64,000 bases of DNA from Deltaproteobacteria bacterium ADurb.Bin207 (GCA_002070115.1 MWCO01000009.1:62001-126000); one strand, 5' to 3'; positions 1-9,082 are shown, counted from the stretch's first letter. The notes: a model not told the origin generated them from the sequence alone. A program made the numbers and translations.

Positions 1-739
1 CCTTGTGCATGCCCGCTTCCATTTCCTTGTCGGATAAATCGCCTTGATCCAAGTACTTCTCCGTCAGCTCATCATCCGTGGACGCAATCTCATCCACCAA
101 ACGCATCCGAGCTTCCTCCACCACATCCTTGACCTCTTCCGGGATCGCATCGCTTGCTTTGGTTTTCGGCCCATCCGGTGTGCCCACATAAACCTTGCGG
201 CCCAGCAAATCGACCAACCCCTTGAGATCCGAACCTTCACCCACCGTCACTTGCATGTGCGCAAGCGAAAGCTTCAAACGCTTCTTCACGGATTCGATGA
301 CCGGCTCGAGATGGATATGCTCGAGATCGCACTTCGAAAAAACAAGGAACCGAGGCAACCCCATTTCGATCGCCCAATGATTCAGACGATCTGTCATCGG
401 CTGCACACCGTCTTTGCCCGAAACTACGAGAATCACCGCATCCGCCGCCGCCATGGCAAGACGCGTATCACCAAAAAACGATCCCTCTCCTGGCGTGTCG
501 ATGATGTTGATCTTCGTGTCGTTCCATACCACGTGGCCTACGCTGGTCGAAAGCGTCCCCTCGCGCGTAATCTCCTCGGGCTCATCATCCAAAACGCTCG
601 TCTTGGTCGCGATGCTCCCCATCGCAGGAGTCGAGCCCCCCACGTACAGCATGCCCTCGATGAGCGTCGTCTTCCCAACGCCCTTGTGACCTACCACGAC
701 AACGTTTCGGATCTTCTGGGGTTCGAACCCGTTGGCCAT
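1..739 (-). CDS. Elongation factor G-like translational GTPase, N-terminal part (runs off the window)
   Basis: The visible 246 residues are the GTPase domain of an EF-G-type protein. The P-loop is GHKGVGKTT near residues 17-25, G3 is DTPG in the sequence INIIDTPGEGSFFG, and an insert resembling the EF-G G' region follows (IPEEVKDVVEEAR). The start is the ATG at 739, with AAGGAG about 9 nt upstream. The stop lies left of position 1. Two motifs are atypical: the G3 run is DTPGEGSF rather than DTPGHVDF, and the G4 position normally NKxD reads SKCD. The protein is therefore probably one of the divergent EF-G paralogues common in Myxococcota rather than the main translocase, but domains II-V are not visible. 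A canonical fusA cannot be excluded from this part alone. Confidence 0.82.
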   Translation of the reverse strand, partial: MANGFEPQKIRNVVVVGHKGVGKTTLIEGMLYVGGSTPAMGSIATKTSVLDDEPEEITREGTLSTSVGHVVWNDTKINIIDTPGEGSFFGDTRLAMAAADAVILVVSGKDGVQPMTDRLNHWAIEMGLPRFLVFSKCDLEHIHLEPVIESVKKRLKLSLAHMQVTVGEGSDLKGLVDLLGRKVYVGTPDGPKTKASDAIPEEVKDVVEEARMRLVDEIASTDDELTEKYLDQGDLSDKEMEAGMHK

Positions 740-977
740 GTTCCTGCTCTCCTTACAATGAATCCTTCTCCGGGACCCCGGAGGACGGAAGGCGGTATCC
801 TAATCAAGCGAGGCGCGAAAGCTAGCGGACCATGGCACCCCAGTCCACGACACCGTACGAATTTTTGCCCCATGCCTCCCCCAAGCCGTTTTCATACCTG
901 CTACCACCGCTATTTGACGCAATGCGTAATATCTTGCGCATTCCCCCCTGACCCTTCGCCGGTGTAGTGCCACTGCC

Positions 978-2387
978 ATGACCGCCCGAATAACGTTTCT
1001 ACACGTATCGCTGCTTGTCCTGGCAAGGCTTGCGATGACGGCGGTCGTAGGGCTGTTCGGCTTCGATGCCGTGTCCGATGATGATTTCGCTCGGGTGGTG
1101 ATTTCACAAGGATTTGCATCGACACCCAAACTCGACCCCAGCGCAACCAGTTGGCTGCCCTTTCCGTTTTGGCTCACAGGGACCGCCATGATCCTGACCA
1201 AACCGACCGTGGTCGTGGCCAAAATACTCTCGGTTGTCTTGGCATGTGGTTCGGGGTTGCTTGTCTATGGTGCCGCCCGGCTTTGCAAAATCACCCCAGA
1301 ATCCGCACTGTTAGGAACATTGGGGTGGACGGTTGTGCCGACGGGCGTGCTTTTGGGTGCCGCGACAGTCCCCGAATTGCCCACGGCTGCCTTGTGCGCT
1401 TCGGCGCTACTGCTTCTTCGCCGTTCCGACATCGCCTCGGCTTTCATGGCCAGCGCTTTGGTTTTCCCCGCGACGCTGTCTCGCTACGAAGCCTGGCCGG
1501 TCGCGTTTTGCGTGGCCGCGGCCACCCTTCGCAACGCATGGAAATCGGATGCCACCCGTGGTGCGCTCGCAGCCTCTCTCGGCGTTGCTTGCCTTGCTTG
1601 CCTCGGCCCCCTGAGCTGGATGGGGTGGAATCACGTAGCCCACGGTGATGCTCTCCACTTTCACGCGCGTGTCTCCTCGTATTGGTTTGCCTGGGGTGGC
1701 GCATCCAACATCGTAGATTTTTGGCTCACCTTCGCCAAACCACTGGCCGTCGATGCGATCGTCCTTGCCGTGTTCGTAGCCGCAGTGGCGTACAACGCGC
1801 GCCATAGTCCAAAAATCATTACCTGGTGGGTACCGGCGATATCGAGCGTAGTCGTCGTAGCCGCTTTGATCGCGGCTCAATGCGCTGGAGCCGCTCCCAC
1901 GCACCATCCCGATCGTTCGTTGTTGTTCCTTTGGGCCGTGGGTTGGATGGCCGTGATGGATAGGGGGCTAACGGCGAAACCTCTGCGCTACACCCTGTTT
2001 GCGATTGTGCTCCTGGTATCCGTTGCGCGCACCATGATTCTTGCCTCGAACTACGGAGTGCATCGTGAGGATGAACGACGTGTTGGCGGTTGGTTGCGTG
2101 ATCACACCCAAGGACGCGTTTTGTTGGTTCCCAAAGACTATGGTTATTTTGCGACTCTTGCAGAGATGGGCCCTTCGGACCGGCTCGATCTGACTTGCTC
2201 GCTCGACCCGCGAGATCGCTCACAACCTTGCCGTACCGAAACCGACAATGAACTGCGCGACCGAATGCGAACGCGGCAAGCGCGATGGCTGGTCGTCAGC
2301 GGCGAAGCGAGAGCCGCGGCACGAACCCTTGGCGAAGCTCGGTTTGAAGTCGGTGATTGGATGGTGGTCGAATACAACGACCCTTAG
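978..2387 (+). CDS. Multi-pass membrane protein, GT39/ArnT-like glycosyltransferase
   Basis: The 469-residue protein has about nine to eleven hydrophobic segments over residues 5-345, followed by a soluble C-terminal domain of about 110 residues. An acidic cluster in the first external loop (DDD at 34-36, in SDDDFARV) sits where GT-C enzymes of the GT39/PMT type carry their catalytic aspartate. A later RYEAW motif is shared with GT39-like proteins. Known members move sugars from polyprenyl-phosphate donors to proteins or glycans outside the inner membrane. The substrate cannot be read here. It is divergently arranged with the EF-G-like gene, with 238 bp between them. The assignment to the GT-C fold is reasonable, but the exact family is inference. 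Confidence 0.7.
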   Translation: MTARITFLHVSLLVLARLAMTAVVGLFGFDAVSDDDFARVVISQGFASTPKLDPSATSWLPFPFWLTGTAMILTKPTVVVAKILSVVLACGSGLLVYGAARLCKITPESALLGTLGWTVVPTGVLLGAATVPELPTAALCASALLLLRRSDIASAFMASALVFPATLSRYEAWPVAFCVAAATLRNAWKSDATRGALAASLGVACLACLGPLSWMGWNHVAHGDALHFHARVSSYWFAWGGASNIVDFWLTFAKPLAVDAIVLAVFVAAVAYNARHSPKIITWWVPAISSVVVVAALIAAQCAGAAPTHHPDRSLLFLWAVGWMAVMDRGLTAKPLRYTLFAIVLLVSVARTMILASNYGVHREDERRVGGWLRDHTQGRVLLVPKDYGYFATLAEMGPSDRLDLTCSLDPRDRSQPCRTETDNELRDRMRTRQARWLVVSGEARAAARTLGEARFEVGDWMVVEYNDP

Positions 2388-2415
2388 CGCCCTCTCCAAC
2401 ACGCCCCCACCGATA

Positions 2416-4251
2416 TCAAGAGCCAGACGTCTCTCGGGAAATAGGCACTGAAGGAGCCCTGCGCAACACGTTGAAGATGGCGAGCGGAGCTTCTTTGCCT
2501 TTGACTTTCGCAGGCTCCAAGGGCTCGAATTCGAATCGTCCGCCAAGCCGATCGTGGGTGGCCTGGCTGACAACCACCTGTCCGGATTTGGCATGGGAGC
2601 ATAGCCGCGCCGACGTGTTTACCGTATCGCCGATGACGGTGTAGGACAGTGCGCGGGAACTTCCGATATATCCGGCGACGAGTGGTCCGGTGTGGATGCC
2701 GATGCCAATGCCGAGCCGAGGAAGACCCCGCTGTTCTCTTTCCCGATTGAACTGCCCGAGGATTTGCATCTGCGCGAGAGCGCATTCCACGGCGCGCACG
2801 GGGTCATCGGGATGAGCGATCGGTGCGCCCCACAGGGCCATCAGCCCGTCTCCCATGAACTTGTCGAGCGTTCCCTCGTACTTGAATAAAGTCTCGACCA
2901 TGAGTTCGAAGTATTCGTTGAGCATCTCGACAATGACTTCGGGTTTTTCCTTGGCGCTCATACGAGTGAACCCACGGATATCGGAATTGAAAACCGTACA
3001 TTCTTGAACGAGTTCGCCTCCCTTTTTTACCTCGAGTTCACCGCTGATGACACGTTCGGCTACATTGGGGGATAACAGACGGCTGAATCGTTCTCGTGTA
3101 ACGAGTTCCTGCTCGATCTTCTTCGCTAGAGCGTTGTTCTCGATGAACATGGCGGCTTGAGCCGCAACCCCCGTCACGATTTCGAGATCTTTGGGCTGGA
3201 ATTGAGCGAGGGACTCGGAGTCGAGCCAAAGCACACCAAGAAAGTTGTCGTTGTGGAGCAAAGGAACCACGATGGCCGAGCTGATCCGATTCAAAATCAT
3301 GCTCTTGCCTTTCGACGCGGCGAAGTCCATCGCCGCATCGTGGGTGAGCACGGCCGCCTTCTCTTTCTCCACGTGATTGAGAATGGTCGAGGACACCACG
3401 ATGGGTGCCGCCGAACCATCACGTCGTAAACTGGCTCCCGGCTCGAGCTTGCCATCGTCGGATTTCAAAAAAATAACACCCCGATCCGCCCGCACGAACT
3501 TGAAGATCGACTGAAGGATTTTTCCAAGAAGCTTGGTCGTATCGTGTTCCAAAGCGATCTCGCGAGACAACTCGTGGCTCAATCGAAGCCGTTCGTAATC
3601 GGCTCGAAGCTGCATCGGATCCGCCGCCACCAACTCGAAAGCTCGAAACCCCTTGTCCGTCGCCGCAATTTGGGTGCCAATGGCACGCTTTTCGTCCATG
3701 ACGTCAATGCGGCCCAACGATTCGAGTTGAAGTCCTTCGGCTCCAAATGCCGGAATCGCCATCGTCCCAATCGCTCGGGGTGATACTCCCAAGCCGACCC
3801 CTGACGCGGGAGCCGCGACAACCGGCGAAGAAGGACGCAAAGCAGGTGCAGGCTGTGGGGCAAACCCGTGATAAGGCACCGCCGCCATCGCTCCGCTCGG
3901 AAGCGGAGACAAGCTTTCCTCTCGAACCGATGCCAGAGGCGGCGCAAGCTCGTTAGAAGAAATCCCCCTACCATCGTCAAACCATAACCGTGTCGAACCC
4001 ATGACAATCTCATCACGATGCTTGAGCGCCTGCTCGCCGTTGACACGCTCCGCATTGATGTAGGTTCCGTTCAAGCTTCCGAGATCACGAAGCCAAAACC
4101 CATCGGTTCGTTGTTCAACGATGCAATGTTCTTTGGAAACGATCCGATCCAGAAGCTGGATGGTGTTGTTCGGGTGGCGCCCGATGGAGTTGGTGAGGCG
4201 AAGTTCGAACGTCCGCCTGCCCTCCGCAGTCATGAGGATGAGACACGCCAT
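2416..4251 (-). CDS. FHA-GAF-class III adenylate cyclase
   Basis: This 611-residue signalling protein makes a cyclic nucleotide, probably cAMP. An FHA domain (about 1-95) shows GRH at 24-26, S39-H42 and NGT at 61-63, the phosphothreonine-binding set. A low-complexity Pro/Ala linker is followed by a GAF domain (about 225-385). The class III cyclase domain (about 405-590) has metal aspartates in NSDIRGFT and KFMGDG, and the transition-state Asn/Arg in NTSARL. The Lys of DKFMGDG and the Asp of VIGDTVN are the pair that selects adenine over guanine in known enzymes. The TTG directly before the ATG at 4251 is a less likely start. The FHA domain suggests coupling to a Ser/Thr kinase, but none is encoded nearby. 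The gene is monocistronic and convergent with the GT39-like gene. Confidence 0.9.
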   Translation of the reverse strand: MACLILMTAEGRRTFELRLTNSIGRHPNNTIQLLDRIVSKEHCIVEQRTDGFWLRDLGSLNGTYINAERVNGEQALKHRDEIVMGSTRLWFDDGRGISSNELAPPLASVREESLSPLPSGAMAAVPYHGFAPQPAPALRPSSPVVAAPASGVGLGVSPRAIGTMAIPAFGAEGLQLESLGRIDVMDEKRAIGTQIAATDKGFRAFELVAADPMQLRADYERLRLSHELSREIALEHDTTKLLGKILQSIFKFVRADRGVIFLKSDDGKLEPGASLRRDGSAAPIVVSSTILNHVEKEKAAVLTHDAAMDFAASKGKSMILNRISSAIVVPLLHNDNFLGVLWLDSESLAQFQPKDLEIVTGVAAQAAMFIENNALAKKIEQELVTRERFSRLLSPNVAERVISGELEVKKGGELVQECTVFNSDIRGFTRMSAKEKPEVIVEMLNEYFELMVETLFKYEGTLDKFMGDGLMALWGAPIAHPDDPVRAVECALAQMQILGQFNREREQRGLPRLGIGIGIHTGPLVAGYIGSSRALSYTVIGDTVNTSARLCSHAKSGQVVVSQATHDRLGGRFEFEPLEPAKVKGKEAPLAIFNVLRRAPSVPISRETSGS

Positions 4252-4421
4252 CAACGCGGCAGCCTACCCCCTGCTTCCTTCTCAAACAACGACCATCAAC
4301 ACGTGGCACGCATCCCCGCGACACTCACCCAAGAATACACAGTTTTTCATCTGCCCTGCCCATGACTGCGGCTACCCTCCCCCAATTCTCCCGTGGTAGG
4401 ACAAGGCAGAAAGGACCCATC

Positions 4422-5909
4422 ATGCCGCATTTCATCCTCGCTATCGATCAAGGGACGACCGGATCCACCGCCCTCGTCATGGACACCGATGGGAAAACCC
4501 TCGGACGAGCCAATGTCGAATTTCCTCAGCATTATCCACAACCTGGATGGGTCGAACACGAACCCGACGACATCTGGAATAGCGTCGTATCCGCCATCGG
4601 CAAAGCCCTCGACCAGGCTTCCATCCTCGGCCACCAAATCGAGGCCATCGGTATTACCAACCAACGCGAAACCACCGTCGTCTGGAACCGATCGAACGGC
4701 ATGCCCATTCATCGCGCCATCGTCTGGCAGTGCCGTCGGACAGCCCAGCGTTGCGCCACACTCAAGCAGCAGGGAAATCAAGATCGTGTCCGACAACAAA
4801 CCGGTTTGGTGATCGATCCATACTTTTCGGGCACGAAAATCACCTGGCTTCTCGATGAGGTCGCCGGTGCTCGAAAACAAGCCGACCAAGGACAACTGGC
4901 GTTCGGAACCATCGATAGCTACTTGACGTATCGACTCACTGGCGGACGAGTCCACGTGACCGATGTGAGCAATGCCTCACGAACCTTGCTCATGAACTTG
5001 CACGATCTTCGGTGGGATGAGTCAATGTGCGAGTTGTTCGACGTGCCCCCCTCCGTGTTGCCCACGATCGTCGGATCCGCCGAGCGGGTGGGAGAAACTC
5101 ATGGCGTGCCCGGTTTGCCCGATGGAATTCCGATTACCGGGATGGCTGGGGATCAGCATGCTGCCCTGTTTGGACAGCAATGCCTCGACGTGGGGGATGT
5201 CAAATGTACCTATGGCACCGGCGCGTTCGTCCTTGTCAATACAGGAAATCGGCCCGTACCGAGCCGCTTCGGGCTTTTGACTACCGTCGGCTGGAAAATT
5301 GGTGCGGATATCGTTTACGCCCTGGAAGGTAGCGCTTTTATCGCTGGCGCTGCCGTGCAATGGTTGCGTGATGGGCTCGGATTGATCCGTTCCGCGTCCG
5401 AAATCGAATCGCTCGCCCGAAAAGTACCGAGTTCCGATGGTGTAGTCTTGGTTCCAGCCCTGGCCGGATTGGGCGCCCCCTATTGGAACGCGGATGCGCG
5501 CGGGCTTATTACCGGCATTACCCGCGGTACCACGGCCGCTCATCTGGCTTACGCCACCTTGGAAGGAATCGCTCACGAGGTCTCCGACCTTCTCGAAGCC
5601 ATGCGTGACGATATGGGCAAACCCATGGGGCGCATCCGGGTGGACGGGGCGGCCGCGGCCAATGACCTTCTCATGCAAATGCAGGCTGATTTGGCTGGGA
5701 TCATCGTGGAACGTCCCAAAGAACTGGAAACCACCGCCCGCGGCGCTGCCATGCTCGCGGCCATTGGGCTCGGCGTCATCGATTCCCCCAAAAAAGCCTC
5801 GGGAATGTTTATGGTCAATCGCGTGTTTCAGGTCGAACAAACCAAAGAACAACGGGACAAAAGGCGGAATGCTTGGAGCCAGGCCGTCCGACGAGCCCAA
5901 ACGACTTGA
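4422..5909 (+). CDS. glpK: Glycerol kinase
   Basis: Glycerol kinase phosphorylates glycerol with ATP to sn-glycerol 3-phosphate in the cytoplasm. The 495 residues match the usual length of about 500. The FGGY-fold phosphate-1 loop is AIDQGTTGSTALVMD near residue 6. ITNQRETTVVW and the TYGTGAFVLVNTG adenosine-side motif are intact, as are GLGAPYWNADARG and the DGAAAANDLLMQ segment. The ATG at 4422 is preferred over an upstream in-frame ATG because AAAGGA lies about 6 nt before it and the protein then begins at the conserved N-terminus. No glpF or glpD is adjacent, so the gene appears to stand alone in this window. Confidence 0.97.
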   Translation: MPHFILAIDQGTTGSTALVMDTDGKTLGRANVEFPQHYPQPGWVEHEPDDIWNSVVSAIGKALDQASILGHQIEAIGITNQRETTVVWNRSNGMPIHRAIVWQCRRTAQRCATLKQQGNQDRVRQQTGLVIDPYFSGTKITWLLDEVAGARKQADQGQLAFGTIDSYLTYRLTGGRVHVTDVSNASRTLLMNLHDLRWDESMCELFDVPPSVLPTIVGSAERVGETHGVPGLPDGIPITGMAGDQHAALFGQQCLDVGDVKCTYGTGAFVLVNTGNRPVPSRFGLLTTVGWKIGADIVYALEGSAFIAGAAVQWLRDGLGLIRSASEIESLARKVPSSDGVVLVPALAGLGAPYWNADARGLITGITRGTTAAHLAYATLEGIAHEVSDLLEAMRDDMGKPMGRIRVDGAAAANDLLMQMQADLAGIIVERPKELETTARGAAMLAAIGLGVIDSPKKASGMFMVNRVFQVEQTKEQRDKRRNAWSQAVRRAQTT

Positions 5910-6079
5910 TGACAGCTTCGTGGACAGACCACGGATGCATAATCCGTTGATTGTGGATTTCATTGAAAACCACGATCACCCGATGCGGCCTGACGATATG
6001 ACCCAACCTCCAATCCCGCCTGTTCCCCGGCCTCCCTTTCCAGTACAGTCCGCACCATACGATTCTTAGTGAGGTAGCG

Positions 6080-6886
6080 ATGGAAGAGTCCCCGAACGAC
6101 GCTCCCAGCACATCCATCCGGAAAGTCCCGGTTGATTGGGAAGCGCTCGAAAACGCTTTTGAAAACAATGCCCCGGAAGTGCATTCCTACTTGCAGGTGA
6201 TGACCGGTGACGTACTTCGCGTTGTCGATGGTGTCGCCGATCCTCAAATGCATGCAAGGATCGCTTCCGACCCCAAATACCTTCGTGTCGAAGCTGTTTC
6301 TTCCAGAGAGCAATACCGCTGGATGGAACGGTATATCCCCACCGTCGAAGATCCAAAACTACGCGCACGTCTCGAGGTGGCCATCGATGGAAAGGGCGCA
6401 TTTCGAAGATTCAAGGATGTGTTGATGGCTTTTGGTCCCGAACGGGAGCGCTGGTTCACCTATCGAAGCGAACGCCTGAAGACGTTCATGGAAGCGTGGT
6501 TGCAAGCCCACGACATCCAATCGGTACCAAGAGCCCCTTGGACCTCACCGGAAGAGGCTACGGAAGAAACGGCCACCGAAGACGCACGACGTGGACACAC
6601 CGAAACCGTCGACTTCCGTCGCATGCGTAGCGTGGAAGGATTGCGAAAACGAATGCGCGAACTGTCTGATATCCTCGGCCCCCGAGACCTCGACACCATC
6701 GTGTCTTTCGCCGAATTTTTGAAAGCTCGACGCAGTGCCCGATCCTTCGCGCACCATCACTCCTTCTTCCAATCTCGTCGCGAAGAAGTCGATGAACCCG
6801 CGGAAGCCGTACGCGCTGACCAGGAAAATTCCACGGCTCAAAGCTTTCCCACCGACGATGAGGTGATCGATAGCTCCTCACCGTGA
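6080..6886 (+). CDS. UPF0158 family protein with C-terminal extension
   Basis: The first 150 or so residues match UPF0158: VHSYLQVMTGDVLRVVDG, a YLRVEAVSSREQYRWMERYI segment, and the family hallmark GKGAFRRFKDVL followed by ERERWFTYRSERL. The biochemical function of the family is unknown. Beyond residue 165 there is an extra, charged segment of about 100 residues containing a predicted helical block (MRSVEGLRKRMRELSDILG) and a low-complexity acidic end. GAGG lies about 8 nt before the ATG. The stop codon overlaps the GTG start of the next gene (GTGA), which indicates translational coupling with the exported protein that follows. Confidence 0.82.
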   Translation: MEESPNDAPSTSIRKVPVDWEALENAFENNAPEVHSYLQVMTGDVLRVVDGVADPQMHARIASDPKYLRVEAVSSREQYRWMERYIPTVEDPKLRARLEVAIDGKGAFRRFKDVLMAFGPERERWFTYRSERLKTFMEAWLQAHDIQSVPRAPWTSPEEATEETATEDARRGHTETVDFRRMRSVEGLRKRMRELSDILGPRDLDTIVSFAEFLKARRSARSFAHHHSFFQSRREEVDEPAEAVRADQENSTAQSFPTDDEVIDSSSP

Positions 6887-7602
6887 GCCCGCCCGTGCAA
6901 CGTCGAAAGATTCTCCTGGGAATGACCTGGCTTTGCGGCATCTCACCGCTCACCGTGGCTCTCCCTTCGGCATTCGCACAAACCCCGCCACGAATCCTCG
7001 TCGATCGCGTCGTCGCACGCTTCGAAGCCGCTGAACTTGGTGGACCCGCCCATCCACGCTTCATCTTCGAACGAACCCTCGCCTTCGAAGCCAGACTCGA
7101 AGCTTTCGCCGAACAACAAAGAGGTGTGCCGCGACCCGCTCGTGGCTACAGCGACCGCGATCGTAGAGCCGCCATCGAAAGACACGTTACCGAAGAAATC
7201 CTAGTCCATCTGCCCGTCGAACCCCCCTTGCGACCCGATGAAGTGCGACGACGTGTCATTGCCGCGTATGTGTCCCTCGAACAACTCGTCGGCGGACGCC
7301 AAAGCTTGCTCGATGCCGCGTATGCGGAAGGTATGGAAATGGAAGACCTCAACGCTTTGGTGGAACGACGCGCCCGCGCCAGTCTCTACCTCGACCGAAT
7401 GGTGACACCCATGCTCAATCCGTCGGACGCGGAATTGCGCGAAGTCTTGCGTACCGAATCCACTCCATTTCGCCATCGACGCTTCGATGACATCGCAACG
7501 CCGCTTCGACAATGGTATGTCGCCGATAGGCTTCGGACGGCCCTTGCCGCTTTTTTCCGAAGTGCCCGTGCGCGTATCCGGATCATCATGCTCCACCCTT
7601 GA
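6883..7602 (+). CDS. Exported SurA N-terminal-domain-like protein
   Basis: The 239-residue protein starts at GTG 6883, overlapping the previous stop. A basic N-terminus and hydrophobic core (LLGMTWLCGISPLTVALPSAFAQ) form a type I signal peptide with likely cleavage after AFA-Q. The mature start PPRILVDRVVARFEA and the following helical region resemble the N-terminal chaperone domain of SurA/PpiD-type proteins ('ILVDRIVAVVN...'). No peptidyl-prolyl isomerase domain follows, so a periplasmic holdase-like role is only an inference. It lies 7 bp before the BMP-type gene, suggesting a three-gene operon. Confidence 0.6.
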   Translation: MSPPVQRRKILLGMTWLCGISPLTVALPSAFAQTPPRILVDRVVARFEAAELGGPAHPRFIFERTLAFEARLEAFAEQQRGVPRPARGYSDRDRRAAIERHVTEEILVHLPVEPPLRPDEVRRRVIAAYVSLEQLVGGRQSLLDAAYAEGMEMEDLNALVERRARASLYLDRMVTPMLNPSDAELREVLRTESTPFRHRRFDDIATPLRQWYVADRLRTALAAFFRSARARIRIIMLHP

Positions 7603-7609
7603 ACCAGGT

Positions 7610-8638
7610 ATGTCTCGCTATTCGATCGTTTGCGTGTTGCTCTGCTTGGCTGCCATAAGCACCCTCTGGCTGCCGTCTCCCTCATCTTCGCTCCCCTCCC
7701 CGGCGTCGCAGGAGCGCACCAATGTGCGCATCGGATTGGTGTTCGACGTGGGAGGCCGGGGCGACAAGAGCTTCAATGACTCCGCCTTCGCTGGCTTGGA
7801 ACGAGCCGAGCGAGAGTTGGGCGTCACCGTGGAAATGATCGAACCCAGTGGCGCCGAGGACCGGGAAGCCGCCATGCGACTGTTCGCGGCCCGAGGTTTC
7901 GATTTGGTCGTTGGTGTCGGATTCATCTTCTCTTCCGATATCCTCGTGGTCGCCAATGCCTTTGCCTCTACCCGTTTCGCTTGCGTGGACTTCGCACCCT
8001 CGGCGGACCAACCTTTGCCCTCCAACTTCGCAGGCTTGGTGTTCCGCGAAGAAGAAGGCGCTTTCCTCGTCGGCGCCGTAGCAGGCCTGATGTCCAAAAC
8101 CAAAGCCGTCGGATTCGTAGGCGGTATGAACGTCCCGCTGATCCGAAAGTTCGAGACCGGATATTCCTCCGGAGTCCGACACGTCTGCCCCGCATGTCGT
8201 GTTCTGTCCGCGTATGCTGGCACGACCCCCGAAGCATTCAAAGACCCCGCCAAGGGAGAGGCCATCGCCACCAGCCAAATCAGCGCCGGTGCCGATGTGG
8301 TATTTCATGCCGCCGGATCCACCGGCCTTGGTGTTTTCGAAGCTGCCAGAGACATGAATGCATGGGCCATCGGAGTCGATTCCGACCAGTACGACGAAAT
8401 GCCCGGAACCGTGATCACCAGCATGGTCAAACGAGTCGATGTCGCCGTCTACGAGGTGGCCAAAGAAATCGCAGAAGGCAGATTCCATAGCGGAATTCAC
8501 ACCTTGGGCCTTCGAGAGAGCGGAATCGGATACGTCAACGATGGCCCTCACGCTTCGCTACTCCCCCAAGACGTAAAAACTCGGGTCGATTCTATCCGAG
8601 ATCAGGTGATCGCCGGCACCCTTCGTATCGATCCTTGA
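7610..8638 (+). CDS. BMP-family (PnrA-like) substrate-binding protein
   Basis: This is a periplasmic binding protein of the basic membrane protein family, whose characterised members bind nucleosides for ABC import. The hallmark GGRGDKSFNDSAFAGLERA occurs near residue 45. Later conserved segments are VGFVGGMNVPLIRKFETGY, GADVVFHAAGSTGLGVFEAA and AIGVDSDQ. The start at ATG 7610 gives a 342-residue protein with an N-terminal hydrophobic stretch (YSIVCVLLCLAAISTLWL). Unlike typical BMP proteins there is no convincing lipobox: each cysteine follows V or L. No ABC permease or ATPase gene is adjacent. The gene lies 7 bp after the SurA-like gene. Confidence 0.88.
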   Translation: MSRYSIVCVLLCLAAISTLWLPSPSSSLPSPASQERTNVRIGLVFDVGGRGDKSFNDSAFAGLERAERELGVTVEMIEPSGAEDREAAMRLFAARGFDLVVGVGFIFSSDILVVANAFASTRFACVDFAPSADQPLPSNFAGLVFREEEGAFLVGAVAGLMSKTKAVGFVGGMNVPLIRKFETGYSSGVRHVCPACRVLSAYAGTTPEAFKDPAKGEAIATSQISAGADVVFHAAGSTGLGVFEAARDMNAWAIGVDSDQYDEMPGTVITSMVKRVDVAVYEVAKEIAEGRFHSGIHTLGLRESGIGYVNDGPHASLLPQDVKTRVDSIRDQVIAGTLRIDP

Positions 8639-8673
8639 AGGATGCCATGACCGATGATTCCAACCGCCAATAG

Positions 8674-8691
8674 CTATCCGTTTATGGATAG
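8674..8691 (+). terminator. CTATCC-GTTTAT-GGATAG hairpin, 36 bp after the BMP gene
   Basis: A perfect 6-bp stem (8674-8679 / 8686-8691) with a 6-nt loop is extended by a G-T and an A-T pair. No T-run follows, so intrinsic termination is not certain. The 18 bp at 8673-8690 recur exactly, on the opposite strand, at 59520-59537, also just beyond the end of an operon. Confidence 0.45.
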
Positions 8692-8720
8692 TTCGTAGAC
8701 GACAAGCCGCGGAATGATGC

Positions 8721-8757
8721 ACTTAACTAATTGAATTAATTGGTATTTTGTATTACC
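8721..8757 (+). promoter_or_regulatory. A+T-rich element ACTTAACTA..TTGAA..TATTTT
   Basis: A strongly A+T-rich island in G+C-rich surroundings. ACTTAACTA at 8721-8729 is followed by TTGAA at 8731 and TATTTT at 8744. A similar arrangement occurs at 50726-50760. It may be a promoter or regulator site for the hydrolase downstream. Function is inferred only from composition and position. Confidence 0.3.
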
Positions 8758-9082
8758 TAGGTTCGCGATGGAGCCAGTCATGCCGTGGGGCAGCAGCATC
8801 GGACCATCCCGTGACCGAGCCATCACTCCATTAGCTTTCCCATGACTTCGGTAGGAGCTTCGACTCGTGAATGCCAACGCTCGCTCACGGTTTTGGGGCG
8901 TCGCCTCCGCACGCGAAAAGACCGCGTTGTTACCTGTCCTTCTCAGCAAGTGCTACCGACTGTTCGCACCTATTGACGGTTTCTTGCCTAATTATGCGCA
9001 ATCGGGTTCTTTGTAAGGTCACGACTCGCGGACGGACACAGATGGAACGAGTCGTGCTTGTTCACCCTCCCGAGGTATTGGC

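Larger units (their letters stand above)
8639..9082. other. Intergenic region, 444 bp, no gene recognised
   Basis: Apart from the hairpin at 8674-8691 this stretch contains an A+T-rich island at about 8721-8757 and no convincing reading frame. The short open frames on both strands lack the codon pattern of the neighbouring genes. It probably holds the end of the BMP transcript and the promoter of the hydrolase gene at 9083, but no confident -35/-10 pair was seen. Confidence 0.6.

Noticed and set aside
719-730. GGGTTCGAACCC, resembling a tRNA T-arm
   Set aside because: It codes for residues 3-6 of the EF-G-like protein, and no acceptor, D or anticodon arms can be built around it.
44-967. 307-codon plus-strand open frame at the left edge
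   Set aside because: Antisense to the EF-G-like GTPase, whose P-loop and G3 motif are evident on the other strand.
5022-5963. 313-codon open frame on the minus strand
   Set aside because: Antisense to glycerol kinase, whose identity is secure.
8674-8949. 91-codon minus-strand frame in the 8.6-9.1 kb gap
   Set aside because: Composition lacks the codon pattern of neighbours, no ribosome-binding site, no recognisable motif, and it contains the hairpin and A+T-rich element.
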